64,000 nucleotides of DNA from Chloroflexi bacterium HGW-Chloroflexi-10 (GTDB taxonomy: Bacteria; Chloroflexota; Anaerolineae; Anaerolineales; Anaerolineaceae): contig PHBZ01000011.1 in the NCBI GenBank assembly GCA_002840755.1, positions 1 through 64,000 of the forward strand, written 5' to 3'. Below are positions 8,840-16,860 of the stretch, one piece after another. Positions within the stretch are counted from its first letter, which is position 1. Each line of letters starts with the position of its first letter. A program made the position numbers and the translations under genes. Under the pieces are notes generated by a model. That model made no database searches. It saw only the letters and a list, made by a program, of their open reading frames with translations, and was not told where the DNA came from.

Positions 8840-10036
8840 ATGAAGAAAAATACGTTGATTTTAAGTTTTACGTTGTTGGTGGTCATGCTGGGGTATGGCA
8901 TGGTCATGCCAATCATGCCGTTCTACATCGAAAAACTCGGTGTAGGCGGCACAGAGCTGGGCTGGCTGATGTCGACTTATTCGCTGATGCAGTTAATCTG
9001 CGCCCCGTTGTGGGGAATTCTCTCGGACCGGATCGGGCGCAAACCGGTGATCAGCATTGGGGTGCTGGGTTACGCGATTACGTTACTCTTTTTTGGATTA
9101 TCCAATACATACTGGATGCTGTTCATTGCGCGTACGCTCTCCGGAATCCTTTCCTCCGCGACCATGCCAACCGCGATGGCGTATATTGGTGATAACGCAC
9201 CGGAGAAGGAACGCAGCAAGGGTATGGGGCAATTGGGTGCGATGATGGGGGTGGGCGTGATTGCCGGCCCGCTGCTGGGCGGTTTACTTTCGGCGGATAG
9301 TCTCTCGCTGCCATTTTTTATCGGTTCGGGGATGGCCTTCGCGGCGTTTTTGCTGACCATTTTTGCCCTGCCTGAATCGCATAAGATGCTCCCGATCAGC
9401 GGTAAGAAAAGTGGTTTATCCTGGAAAACACTGCGTCCGGTTGTGCTGAGCCCGGCCGGGGTTTTATTGCTGCTGGTATTTATGATGAGCTTTGGCATGT
9501 CCAATTTTCAGGGTATTACCGGGCTGTATGTGGTGGAAAAGTTTGATTTCAATACCAAACAGGTAGGGACGATCTGGATGGTGATGGGTGCGATGATGAT
9601 TCTTGTACAGGGGGTTTTGACCGGGCCGCTGACCAGGCGTTTTGGCGACCAGACGTTGATTCATGCCGGATTGGCAGGCGGGGCATTGGGCTTTCTGGTG
9701 ATGACGGCAGCCAGTGACTATATCACGATATTGGCGGCGCTGGGCTTTTTCTCGGTGTGGCTGGCTATTATCAGCCCGGTGTTGAATGCGCGCATGTCCG
9801 TTTTTGCCGGGAACCAGCAGGGCACCGTAATGGGGATGAACAGCGCCGCTTCCAGCCTGGGACGCGTGATTGGACCATTGTGGGCCGGCTATTTATATGA
9901 TTTTAAGATGGAATACCCTTATTGGAGCGGCGCGGCTGTTCTGCTGCTGGGACTGCTGGTGAGTTGGAGTTTTGGGTTAAGAAGAGAGGTTAAGGCAGAA
10001 GCAATGGGCGCAGCGGAGTCAGAAATCGGGGAATAG
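8840..10036 (+). CDS. MFS drug:H+ antiporter (DHA1/TetA-like)
   Basis: 398 residues with about 12 hydrophobic helices. MFS motif A appears in the loop after helix 2 (GILSDRIGRKPV). The helix 5 region has the motif C-like sequence GPLLGGLL typical of antiporters, and a shorter A-like motif (GPLTRRFGD) occurs in the second half. It follows the phosphotransferase-like gene by 132 bp and is probably co-regulated. The likely role is export of the compound that this cassette responds to. No separate operator copy is seen in the 8708-8839 gap, which holds only a short direct repeat (GAGTAATCAG twice). Confidence 0.88.
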   Translation: MKKNTLILSFTLLVVMLGYGMVMPIMPFYIEKLGVGGTELGWLMSTYSLMQLICAPLWGILSDRIGRKPVISIGVLGYAITLLFFGLSNTYWMLFIARTLSGILSSATMPTAMAYIGDNAPEKERSKGMGQLGAMMGVGVIAGPLLGGLLSADSLSLPFFIGSGMAFAAFLLTIFALPESHKMLPISGKKSGLSWKTLRPVVLSPAGVLLLLVFMMSFGMSNFQGITGLYVVEKFDFNTKQVGTIWMVMGAMMILVQGVLTGPLTRRFGDQTLIHAGLAGGALGFLVMTAASDYITILAALGFFSVWLAIISPVLNARMSVFAGNQQGTVMGMNSAASSLGRVIGPLWAGYLYDFKMEYPYWSGAAVLLLGLLVSWSFGLRREVKAEAMGAAESEIGE

Positions 10037-10067
10037 GCACTGGATTGTGGATTGGGGTGGATTTAGC

Positions 10068-10096
10068 TTGACTTTTTAGAAAAATTGTTCTAAAAT
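10068..10096 (+). promoter_or_regulatory. Promoter with embedded inverted repeat
   Basis: TTGACT (10068-10073), a 17-bp spacer and TAAAAT (10091-10096). The spacer and -10 are covered by an 8-bp inverted repeat, TTTTAGAA / TTCTAAAA (10074-10095, 6-bp centre). The site lies about 95 bp before the gene at 10190 and suggests control by an unidentified repressor. Confidence 0.6.
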
Positions 10097-10189
10097 AAAA
10101 ACATTCAAAACCCTAATCCTCTGGGGTTTACAAAACATTCCTCATATACAACTATTAACCGTATGCAACTACCATAGCCAGGAGAAAAA

Positions 10190-10591
10190 ATGCTTACCAA
10201 AATCAAAGTCCAGGATGAAACCACCTTTTCCCTCGGAAAACCGGAAAATGTGCTGAATGTTTTTGTTAACGGTGAAACCATCACCGTCCGGGAATTGATT
10301 CGAAGCCGTATTTTTCAGGAAGTAGAAACGTATAATCAGCAATTGCCCAAGTCTTTTCATCTGTTTGTTCAGCCCAATGATGCCAAACGCAAGCTTAACG
10401 GTTACCAGATGAAAAAACCACGCCTGATTGACTCTCAGGCCCAATATGAACTGGCTTTGCAGGCTTTTGAGAATAACGGTTTTCTGATTCTGGCCGGCGA
10501 CTGGCAGGTGGGCGGTCTTGAGGATGAAATCCGGCTTCACCCGGGCACCGAGGTGACTTTTTTGAAACTGGCCCCAATTTTGGGTGGGTGA
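10190..10591 (+). CDS. Conserved-looking small protein of unknown function
   Basis: 133 residues, started by ATG with CCAGGAG upstream. It is soluble, without signal peptide or membrane helix. It begins with beta-strand-like sequence (KIKVQDETTFSLG, NVLNVFVNGETITVRELI) and ends in a strand-rich segment (GFLILAGDWQVGGLEDEI, TEVTFLKLAPILGG). I do not recognise a family. It is expressed from an apparently regulated promoter and is followed by the YhcH-family gene 200 bp downstream. Confidence 0.7.
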   Translation: MLTKIKVQDETTFSLGKPENVLNVFVNGETITVRELIRSRIFQEVETYNQQLPKSFHLFVQPNDAKRKLNGYQMKKPRLIDSQAQYELALQAFENNGFLILAGDWQVGGLEDEIRLHPGTEVTFLKLAPILGG

Positions 10592-10790
10592 GTTTGGATT
10601 TGTTTCCGAAAAAAAACCAGCCACGAAGCGAATGAATGCAACATTGGGAATTGTTGTGTTGGATTGTATAATTAAGAGATTGTGAAACAATGGGATCGGT
10701 GCATTATCAAAAAAAGATTGCGAATTTCCCATTGTTAACACGCCGGTTTTTCGGGTATTGCCGCCCGGATTCATCTATATGAGGAGAATT

Positions 10791-11240
10791 ATGATACTCG
10801 ATACTCTAAATAACCATACCCGCTATTCCGGTATAAGCCACAATCTGTTTGCAGCATTGAAATTTCTGTTTGAAACAGACCTGACCAGTCTTCCAATAGG
10901 CCGAACGGATATTGATGGTGATAATCTGTTTGCCCTGGTGCAGGAATACGACACCAAATCTGCAGAGTTGGGTAAATGGGAAGCACATCGCAAATATATC
11001 GATGTACAATACATCTTATCCGGACGGGAACGGATGGGTTTTGCAAATATTTACACCATGGATTTGGGTGATTATCTTCCCGAAAAAGATTTTCAGGCGA
11101 TGAGTGGTGAGGGAAATACTATGGATCTTTCCGCGGGTGATTTTGCCATCTTTTTTCCTGAAGATGGACATAAACCGTGTTTGTGCGTAACTGCTCCGGA
11201 GAGAGTAAAAAAAGTGGTTATAAAGGTAAAAATAGCGTAA
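10791..11240 (+). CDS. YhcH/YjgK/YiaL-family (DUF386) protein
   Basis: About 149 residues from the ATG at 10791, which has GAGGAG upstream; an upstream ATG at 10758 lacks one. Family signatures are visible: KWEAHRKYIDVQYILSGRERMGFA, the DLSAGDFAIFFPEDGHKP strand pair and the C-terminal KKVVIKVKI. The HRKYIDVQ and EDGHKP histidines are the metal-ligand region of this cupin-like fold. Members are linked to sugar (sialic acid, galactonate-type) utilisation, but no sugar genes adjoin. A weak promoter (TTGGGA, 17 bp, TATAAT at 10667) lies upstream. Confidence 0.92.
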   Translation: MILDTLNNHTRYSGISHNLFAALKFLFETDLTSLPIGRTDIDGDNLFALVQEYDTKSAELGKWEAHRKYIDVQYILSGRERMGFANIYTMDLGDYLPEKDFQAMSGEGNTMDLSAGDFAIFFPEDGHKPCLCVTAPERVKKVVIKVKIA

Positions 11241-11349
11241 CGGCTTCTCGACTATCCTTTATGCTTTAGTCACTCAAAAAATTTTCTACCGGCAGCAGGA
11301 TAAGCTGAATTCTCAAACCGATTTCAAATACCGGTTTCCTGTACCAGTG

Positions 11350-11391
11350 GACAATTCATCTCAACCATTTGGTTGAGATGAATTGTCTTTC
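11350..11391 (+). terminator. Long perfect-stem terminator
   Basis: Arms of 18 bp (GACAATTCATCTCAACCA and its exact complement, 11350-11367 and 11370-11387) separated by two bases, followed by TTTCTTTT. It lies 110 bp after the YhcH-family stop. Confidence 0.8.
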
Positions 11392-11439
11392 TTTTCAACG
11401 TTTGTAAGGAAGTAATACCGGGTGAAATCAGGTATAAAT

Positions 11440-11690
11440 AACAACGACGGAACGAGCAATGCACTTTCATCGAAGTTCCGTCACCCTTCTCTGGTAAGTA
11501 CACGGTAACTCCGTGTTTAGGCTTCTTTCCATTTTATTGGTAGCTTGTGGAAGTACTTACGTCTTTTGATCTCTTGGGGATTAGGAATCGCCGCCGCCTG
11601 TTTCTTGGGTGTCAGGCCGCGGCAAGAAGAACTCCGTGCTGTCGCTTTACAATGAGGTAATCATCGCGCTGACAGCAAGGGGTTTTTTCT
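11440..11690 (+). ncRNA. Candidate structured non-coding RNA with own terminator
   Basis: No protein is encoded, but successive inverted repeats fill the stretch: GACGGAAC/GTTCCGTC (11446-11453, 11475-11482); GTAAGTAC/GTACTTAC (11494-11501, 11553-11560) enclosing CACGG/CCGTG (11501-11515); an 11-bp GC-rich stem with one mismatch (11590-11600, 11613-11623); and TGCTGTC/GACAGCA (11637-11643, 11671-11677). The last stem leads within six bases to a T-run (11683-11688), so transcription is probably plus-strand. TATAAA at 11433 could be the -10 element. I see no SRP, tmRNA or RNase P signature. Identity is unknown. Confidence 0.6.
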
Positions 11691-11691
11691 T

Positions 11692-12255
11692 TTAAACGCG
11701 GCGCAGCCAATACCAGGAACTGTTGGCATCACTTTCCACTCTTTCAAGGATAAAGGCGGGGGTAAATAATGCGATCACCTGTGCGTTGGATAGACCCATG
11801 CGCCGGCCTTTACTTTGGCGCGGGTGGAAGGCATATAACATGTACAAACCACCCACTTCCAGTATTTGGGAGAGCCCGCGCACGTAACCCATGTGAGCCG
11901 TTGGCGGCAGGCTGTGGAGACAGCCGATATCCAGAGCGAATTGGCACACTGGAAGGTTAAAAGTTTCCAACCGGCTCACATCCCCGTGCAAGAAACGGGC
12001 GCGTTCCTGCATCCCATGGCGGAGGGCTTTGCGGCGCGCTGTACGGATTGCCTGAGCCACAAAATCAATCCCGGTTGCCTGCCAGCCGTGCTGGGCCATG
12101 AAGATCACATTTGTTCCGGTGCCGCAGCCCAGGTCCAGCGCGACTGCATGGGAAGGCAGACTTTGAATGGTTTCAACCACCTCAGGCGGCGTCTGGTTGG
12201 TATCCCAGCGCGGTTTTCCCAATAAATATGTCCAGATAAAGTGCAGACGGTTCAT
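11692..12255 (-). CDS. Class I SAM-dependent methyltransferase
   Basis: Rossmann-type methyltransferase of about 187 residues. Motif I is ALDLGCGTGTNVIFMAQHGW, the acidic end of strand 2 is GIDFVAQAI, and motif IV-like sequence is FALDIGCLHSLPP. An N-terminal lead (MNRLHFIWTYLLGKPRWD) resembles thiopurine or tellurite-type small-molecule methyltransferases. It starts 11 bp after the EFR1 ferredoxin stop, so the two are probably co-transcribed. The substrate is unknown. Confidence 0.88.
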   Translation of the reverse strand: MNRLHFIWTYLLGKPRWDTNQTPPEVVETIQSLPSHAVALDLGCGTGTNVIFMAQHGWQATGIDFVAQAIRTARRKALRHGMQERARFLHGDVSRLETFNLPVCQFALDIGCLHSLPPTAHMGYVRGLSQILEVGGLYMLYAFHPRQSKGRRMGLSNAQVIALFTPAFILERVESDANSSWYWLRRV

Positions 12256-12265
12256 TGTTTTAATC

Positions 12266-13072
12266 TTACACCACAAGCGGTTTTACTGGCTTTAACTTTT
12301 CTTTGAAGTTCTGGTGCATTTTGGCATACTGCCCAATTGCCCCCACTTTTTGGGTGTAAATGGCTTGTTGTGGACAGCTATTAAAACAGTTCCAGCAGGC
12401 ACAGCACGCCTCAGCCATAAATATTGGCGCAGTTTGTAGAACAATTGCGCCGTAATGACAGGCAGTAACACAAATACCGCAGCCATTACAGACAGCAGTA
12501 TTTACCTCTAAAGTACCCATATCCTGGCGCGCTTTTTGCGGCGAAGCCGGGCGCATCAGAGTGTTTAATATACCGATTTTTATTTTTTCAGAAGGGCATT
12601 GTGCCTTTGGCAGCCAGTTTTCCAGGGTGCTGACAAAGCTGGAGAAGACTTCCATTTCTTTTGGGGTGGGCGCTTCGATTGCATCCCAACCCTTTCCTTT
12701 TAGAACAAAAGGCGGGTAATTTTCCGGGCAATGGATTGAACAACCAAGATGAACCTCGAATCCGCGGGCTGATGCGGCTCTGGCCAATCGTTTTAATCCC
12801 TGCCCGGGCATCATTCCGAAGGTTGTCAGCACAAAGGCCGGCTGCTTTTGTTGCAGTGGTAGAGATTGGATGAAATCCAGCATCAGGGGTGGTATTCCCA
12901 TGTAATATGTCCAACTGGCGAATCCGATCCGGTCAAAACCGGTTGGATCAGGTGCTGCATTATCCCGGATATTCCATAATGTCCAATCTGTAACCGGGAG
13001 CCGGTTTGCGAGGTATTCACAAATAAGGTGCGTATGACCGCTGTTAGAATGAACATAAATCAGTGTTTTCAA
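12266..13072 (-). CDS. EFR1-family flavodoxin-ferredoxin fusion
   Basis: The N-terminal half is flavodoxin-like (KTLIYVHSNSGHTHLICEYLA binds FMN phosphate in relatives). The C-terminal half carries two 4Fe-4S motifs, CNGCGICVTAC and CCACWNCFNSC. I choose TTG at 13072 because GGAGG sits five bases upstream and it gives the usual flavodoxin N-terminus; a longer reading to 13228 has no ribosome-binding site. It is probably a cytoplasmic electron carrier. Its partner is unknown; the methyltransferase follows in the same operon. Confidence 0.88.
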   Translation of the reverse strand: MKTLIYVHSNSGHTHLICEYLANRLPVTDWTLWNIRDNAAPDPTGFDRIGFASWTYYMGIPPLMLDFIQSLPLQQKQPAFVLTTFGMMPGQGLKRLARAASARGFEVHLGCSIHCPENYPPFVLKGKGWDAIEAPTPKEMEVFSSFVSTLENWLPKAQCPSEKIKIGILNTLMRPASPQKARQDMGTLEVNTAVCNGCGICVTACHYGAIVLQTAPIFMAEACCACWNCFNSCPQQAIYTQKVGAIGQYAKMHQNFKEKLKPVKPLVV

Positions 13073-13327
13073 AAGACCTCCAATTAAATGATGTTTCATA
13101 AACCAGTATAAAACCCTGGTGCACAATAGGACGGTTTGAAACGAATCCGTTGCTGGCCGGTGTTGCGGTTTTTCGTGGTTTTGAGAAACTTTTCGTAAAT
13201 GAATTGCGTATCTCTGGTGATTACCCACATCTCTGTTTTACCGCCACCTGTGCCGGAAATTGAGAGGCGAAAACCGGAACCTGTGGGGAGTAAAGCCACT
13301 TATGGGTAATCGCCAGGCGTATCTTGA

Positions 13328-13356
13328 TTGACAAGTCACCGATTGTTCTCTATAAT
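13328..13356 (+). promoter_or_regulatory. Full-consensus sigma-70 promoter
   Basis: TTGACA (13328-13333), exactly 17 bp, then TATAAT (13351-13356); both hexamers match consensus. It drives the gene at 13392. The rest of the 13073-13391 spacer shows no further element. Confidence 0.9.
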
Positions 13357-13391
13357 CAAATAAGAACATAAATTCTAATTAAGGAACCGCC

Positions 13392-14360
13392 ATGGATGCA
13401 ATACATGAATGGTTATTGACCGGACCAGCCTGGGTGCGTTACCGTACCCGGCGCGACCTGTTGGGCACGCCGGAAACGGATGCTCAAACGCAGGCGGATC
13501 GGGCCGCAATGCTGCAAGATCCGGCTGTGCTGGATCTGCTTCAAGGCGTGGCGGATTGGCCAGGCAGCGTTCTTAAACGACATAATGACGCAGCTCATCC
13601 CTTACACCTGCTGGCCTTCTTATGCGAGCTGGGTTTGAATGCCACGGATGCGCCGATGCAACTGGTGAGCGAACGGATATTTGCCTCCTGGGGCGTGGAT
13701 GGCATTCCCGAGATGCTATATAAGATTGCCCCCGGTTATGGCGGCAGCGGAGAGAATCAAAATGCCTGGATGCTGTGTGATGCACCGCTGGTATTGTATG
13801 CGCTGACCCGCATGGGTCTGGGGCAGGATCAACGCGTGCTGGCTGCGCGGCATGCCCTGGTGCAATTTGTACGCGCCAATGGCTGGCCGTGTTGTGTGGC
13901 TGCGCAACTTGGAAAATTTCGCGGACCAGGCCGGAAGGATGATCCCTGCCCATATGCTACCCTGCTTATGGTACGTCTATTAAAGGAAGAAACTCAACCG
14001 CAGGAATCGGCGGCATTGCAGACGGGGGTGGATACACTGCTTGATTTTTGGGAAGTGCGTCGTGAGAAAAAAATGTACTTATTTGGCATTGGTTCCAATT
14101 TTCAAAAACTGAAGGCTCCACTGGTCTGGTTTGATCTACTGCATGTGGCGGATACACTCTCCCAGGTGCCAGCGGCAGTGCAGGATGAGCGTTTTCAGGA
14201 AATGGCGCGCAATCTGGCGGCAAAAGCCGACCAAAACCAGCGTTTTACAGCCGAATCGGTATACCTTTCCTGGAAAAATTGGGATTTCGGGCAAAAGAAA
14301 ACGCCCTCGTATTGGATAACCTGCCTGATACACATTATCCTCCGGCGACTTCAGGGATAA
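13392..14360 (+). CDS. Alpha-helical protein resembling terpenoid-cyclase/prenyltransferase barrel; function unknown
   Basis: 322 residues, soluble and almost entirely helical, rich in Trp and in short repeats such as HPLHLLAFLCELG, ENQNAWMLCDAPLVLYALTRMG, CPYATLLMVRLLKE and LVWFDLLHVADTL. They suggest an alpha/alpha toroid as in squalene cyclase-like proteins. The C-terminal SVYLSWKNWDFGQKKTPSYWIT is typical of uncharacterised members of this group. No catalytic DxDD motif is visible. AAGGA precedes the ATG. Function is not known. Confidence 0.75.
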   Translation: MDAIHEWLLTGPAWVRYRTRRDLLGTPETDAQTQADRAAMLQDPAVLDLLQGVADWPGSVLKRHNDAAHPLHLLAFLCELGLNATDAPMQLVSERIFASWGVDGIPEMLYKIAPGYGGSGENQNAWMLCDAPLVLYALTRMGLGQDQRVLAARHALVQFVRANGWPCCVAAQLGKFRGPGRKDDPCPYATLLMVRLLKEETQPQESAALQTGVDTLLDFWEVRREKKMYLFGIGSNFQKLKAPLVWFDLLHVADTLSQVPAAVQDERFQEMARNLAAKADQNQRFTAESVYLSWKNWDFGQKKTPSYWITCLIHIILRRLQG

Positions 14361-14419
14361 CTCATATCGAGGAGACGTTTCGGGAAAACTGTCTGATGCG
14401 GTTTTATTTCAATAATTGC

Positions 14420-14740
14420 TTATTGCAGCATTTGACGCGATTGATAACCCGGCACTACCGTGTTCATGATCTCTTCAATCTCTTCACGCGCCAATTGCGA
14501 AATTTCTTCACAGGCATCCGCATTACCACCGGCCACAATGCTGACCAACATATAGCGTCCACGGTCTGGGGAACTTTGCGCCAAGGTGATGGTGGAGGGG
14601 GTGATGGTGCCGGTTAATACCTGCCAGACCACCGCGGCGGTTACCGGGTGTAGTTTGCACACCATCGTAATCCACTCAGAGGGGATTTGTGGCGGCTGGC
14701 GGTACGTAATTGGTTCAAAAACAAAATCGTAATCTGGCAT
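14420..14740 (-). CDS. Small hypothetical protein
   Basis: 106 residues; ATG preceded by GGGAG on the minus strand. There is no membrane segment. The sequence alternates strand and helix (EWITMVCKLHPVTAAVVWQVLTG, RYMLVSIVAGGN, EEISQLAREEIEEIMNTVV). I recognise no family. Convergent with the 322-residue gene; the stops are 60 bp apart. Confidence 0.65.
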   Translation of the reverse strand: MPDYDFVFEPITYRQPPQIPSEWITMVCKLHPVTAAVVWQVLTGTITPSTITLAQSSPDRGRYMLVSIVAGGNADACEEISQLAREEIEEIMNTVVPGYQSRQMLQ

Positions 14741-15068
14741 TTAATCTCCCGCAGAGGATATACCCCTGATATCAAAAAGGATACCATATTTTTTCAAAAG
14801 CGCCTATTAAAATTCATGGGAATATTCAGCCAACAGCCGATTCGCTGCGCCAGGATGATATTCCGGTAAAGACGATTGTGACCGGATCTTATCCCGCGCG
14901 GATTGGATTTGCTGTTTACCGGCAGTATTGCCCGGCAGGTTAGACAGTTATCTGATTCGTCCATCTTTATTATTCCCATACAACATGAATAAGCGTCTCT
15001 AAAATGCGTTACAATGACAGAGTAATTCAGTAAAAAAACCTATTCGTGATTGATTAACAGGCAGGTAA
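14741..15068. other. Gene-free spacer, nothing recognised
   Basis: 328 bp between divergent genes. A TTACAAT at 15009 could be a weak -10 for the gene at 15069. No repeat, hairpin or ribosome-binding site linked to a frame was seen. Confidence 0.5.
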
Positions 15069-15650
15069 ATGATGACAGAAGAATCAGATGTGAACCAAAC
15101 CCCGGAAGAACAAACGCAATTCGCGGCAGAAGAATTAATTCAGGCGGACATTGTCGAGATATACCAGGGCGGCGCCAATCATATTCAGGCGAGAGAAGTG
15201 ATGTTGCGCCAGGCAGGCGCCAACCAGGTTCAGGCGGACACCGTATTGGTGCGTCAGGGCGGCATGGCAAACGTGACCACGACGAACCTGGAAACCAACA
15301 GCAGCGCTATGGGATATGTGCAGGCACAGGATGCCAGTTTGTGCACCTCCTCGGTGGTGGCGATAGTTACCGGAAGAGACGCCGAGTTAGATCAGAGCGC
15401 CGCACAGGTGATGGTGGTTGGCGGAAAAGTGGACATGGACCAGAGCGTCGCGGCGCTGATGATTGCCAACGAGGTTAGCATGGACAGCAGCAACGTGGTT
15501 TTTCTGCTGGCCGGCAAAGTGGAGGGTGATGTGCGCCCTGTGTTTGGCCCCAAAGAAACGATTCTTTTCGGACTCATTTCCGGATTCGCTGCCGGCGCCA
15601 TGGTATTGACCGGCATCCTTTTCGGCCGTAAACATAAAAAGAAGAAATAG
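15069..15650 (+). CDS. Predicted beta-solenoid protein with C-terminal membrane anchor
   Basis: 193 residues. After an acidic Gln/Glu-rich start, residues about 25-155 consist of short alternating polar/hydrophobic repeats (IQAREVMLRQAGANQVQADTV, VQAQDASLCTSSV, DQSAAQVMVVGGKVDMDQSV) like one-turn rungs of a beta-solenoid, as in bactofilin or hexapeptide folds. A single hydrophobic helix follows (ILFGLISGFAAGAMVLTGILFG) and the protein ends RKHKKKK, so the solenoid should lie outside if the positive tail stays in the cytoplasm (inference). Two adjacent ATGs (15069, 15072) are possible. The family is not recognised. Confidence 0.7.
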   Translation: MMTEESDVNQTPEEQTQFAAEELIQADIVEIYQGGANHIQAREVMLRQAGANQVQADTVLVRQGGMANVTTTNLETNSSAMGYVQAQDASLCTSSVVAIVTGRDAELDQSAAQVMVVGGKVDMDQSVAALMIANEVSMDSSNVVFLLAGKVEGDVRPVFGPKETILFGLISGFAAGAMVLTGILFGRKHKKKK

Positions 15651-15671
15651 CAGACTGTCGTAAACAGGGGA

Positions 15672-15713
15672 TTGACTCTCTTTTTTGAATATGCTATAAT
15701 GCAACCGGTTGCA
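15672..15713 (+). promoter_or_regulatory. LacI-gene promoter with 14-bp palindromic operator
   Basis: TTGACT (15672-15677), 17-bp spacer, TATAAT (15695-15700), overlapped at its last base by the perfect palindrome TGCAACCGGTTGCA (15700-15713). The central CCGG with TGCAA arms is a typical LacI/GalR-family operator. The same 14-mer recurs at 16826. Confidence 0.9.
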
Positions 15714-15748
15714 CAAAATGAAGTGTAAAAGGTTAAGAGGACCTGTTA

Positions 15749-16801
15749 ATGACTCAAAAAACCGTACGAAACATAGCCGATATTGCTCGTTTGGCCGGGG
15801 TTTCCAAGTCTACGGTTTCACGCGCCTTGAGCGACAGCCCGCTGATCAGCCAGGAGACACGCCAGCGTATTCAGGCGATTGCCAACCAACACGGCTTTCA
15901 GGTTTCCTCCGCCGCGCGTTCCCTCAGCACACAGCGCAGCCAGACCCTCGGTTTTGTTACCCACGGCGCCCATAGTTTACCCGGGACGCCCAGCGCACGC
16001 GCTGATTTTTGTGAATTTTCCATGGATGATCTTTTTTCGCTGGAAATATTAGGCGCGATCAGCACCGCAACAACAGCCCGAGATTACGATTTGCTGCTGG
16101 TGCATGTCAATCCGCGCGATTCGAAATGGGCGGCCAAATACCTGCATACAGGGCGTGTGGACGGCTTTATTCTGATGACCTCCAGCTTTAAACAAACCCA
16201 TATCAAGAGCATGCTGGAGATCCAGGCACCCTTCATTGCCTGGGGTGTGCCGGGGCATGAAGAGAGTTATTGTTCGGTTAGCGGTGATAATGTGCGCGGC
16301 GGGCGGCTGGCAACCTCGCATTTGATCGAAAAAGGCTGTAAACGCATCGGTTTTATCGGCGGACCGTCCCTGGAAAAGGAAGTACAGCAGCGCTACCTAG
16401 GATACCAACAGGCATTGGAAGCGAACGGCATGGCTCTGGATCCCAAGCTGGTGGAACACGGCAATTTTTCCACAACATCCGGCGGCGAGGCGGTACGGCG
16501 GCTATTACAACAGGCGCCGGACCTGGATGCCGTTTTTGTCAACAGCGATCTGATGGCTATTGGCGCGATGGAAGCATTGACAGCGCTGGGAAAGCAAATT
16601 CCGCAGGATGTGGCTGTTGTTGGTTACGATGATGTTTCCATCGCGGCACACGGTTCACCGCCGCTGACGACCATCCGACAGAATATTCCGGAAATTGGGC
16701 GTGTACTGGTTAATAACCTGATTCAATATATCGAAAACGGCTTTGTTGCCAATGTAACCATGCCGGTGGAACTGGTAGAACGCGCTTCCACCCAAAAATA
16801 G
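15749..16801 (+). CDS. LacI/GalR-family transcriptional regulator
   Basis: 350 residues, the usual length. N-terminal LacI helix-turn-helix and hinge (IADIARLAGVSKSTVSRALSDSPLIS, ending at SSAARSLSTQRSQTLGFV), then a periplasmic-binding-protein-like effector domain with the typical VDGFIL, GCKRIGFIGG and VAVVGYDDVSIA segments. Identical operators in its own promoter and in front of the next gene show autoregulation and control of the ParB-like gene. Unusually for the family, no sugar enzyme or transporter adjoins, so the effector is unclear. Confidence 0.95.
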   Translation: MTQKTVRNIADIARLAGVSKSTVSRALSDSPLISQETRQRIQAIANQHGFQVSSAARSLSTQRSQTLGFVTHGAHSLPGTPSARADFCEFSMDDLFSLEILGAISTATTARDYDLLLVHVNPRDSKWAAKYLHTGRVDGFILMTSSFKQTHIKSMLEIQAPFIAWGVPGHEESYCSVSGDNVRGGRLATSHLIEKGCKRIGFIGGPSLEKEVQQRYLGYQQALEANGMALDPKLVEHGNFSTTSGGEAVRRLLQQAPDLDAVFVNSDLMAIGAMEALTALGKQIPQDVAVVGYDDVSIAAHGSPPLTTIRQNIPEIGRVLVNNLIQYIENGFVANVTMPVELVERASTQK

Positions 16802-16825
16802 GACAAACTTTTTTTTGCAACCGAC

Positions 16826-16839
16826 TGCAACCGGTTGCA
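16826..16839 (+). promoter_or_regulatory. Second LacI operator, before ParB-like gene
   Basis: TGCAACCGGTTGCA, identical to the operator at 15700. Another partial copy (TGCAACCG) is directly upstream at 16816. It lies 21 bp before the ATG at 16861. Confidence 0.88.
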
Positions 16840-16860
16840 CCAAACGGAAAGGAAAATGCC

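Noticed and set aside
11440..11690. tmRNA, SRP RNA, RNase P RNA or 6S RNA
   Set aside because: The key conserved sequences of the first three are not present, and I could not fit a single long central-bubble hairpin as in 6S RNA.
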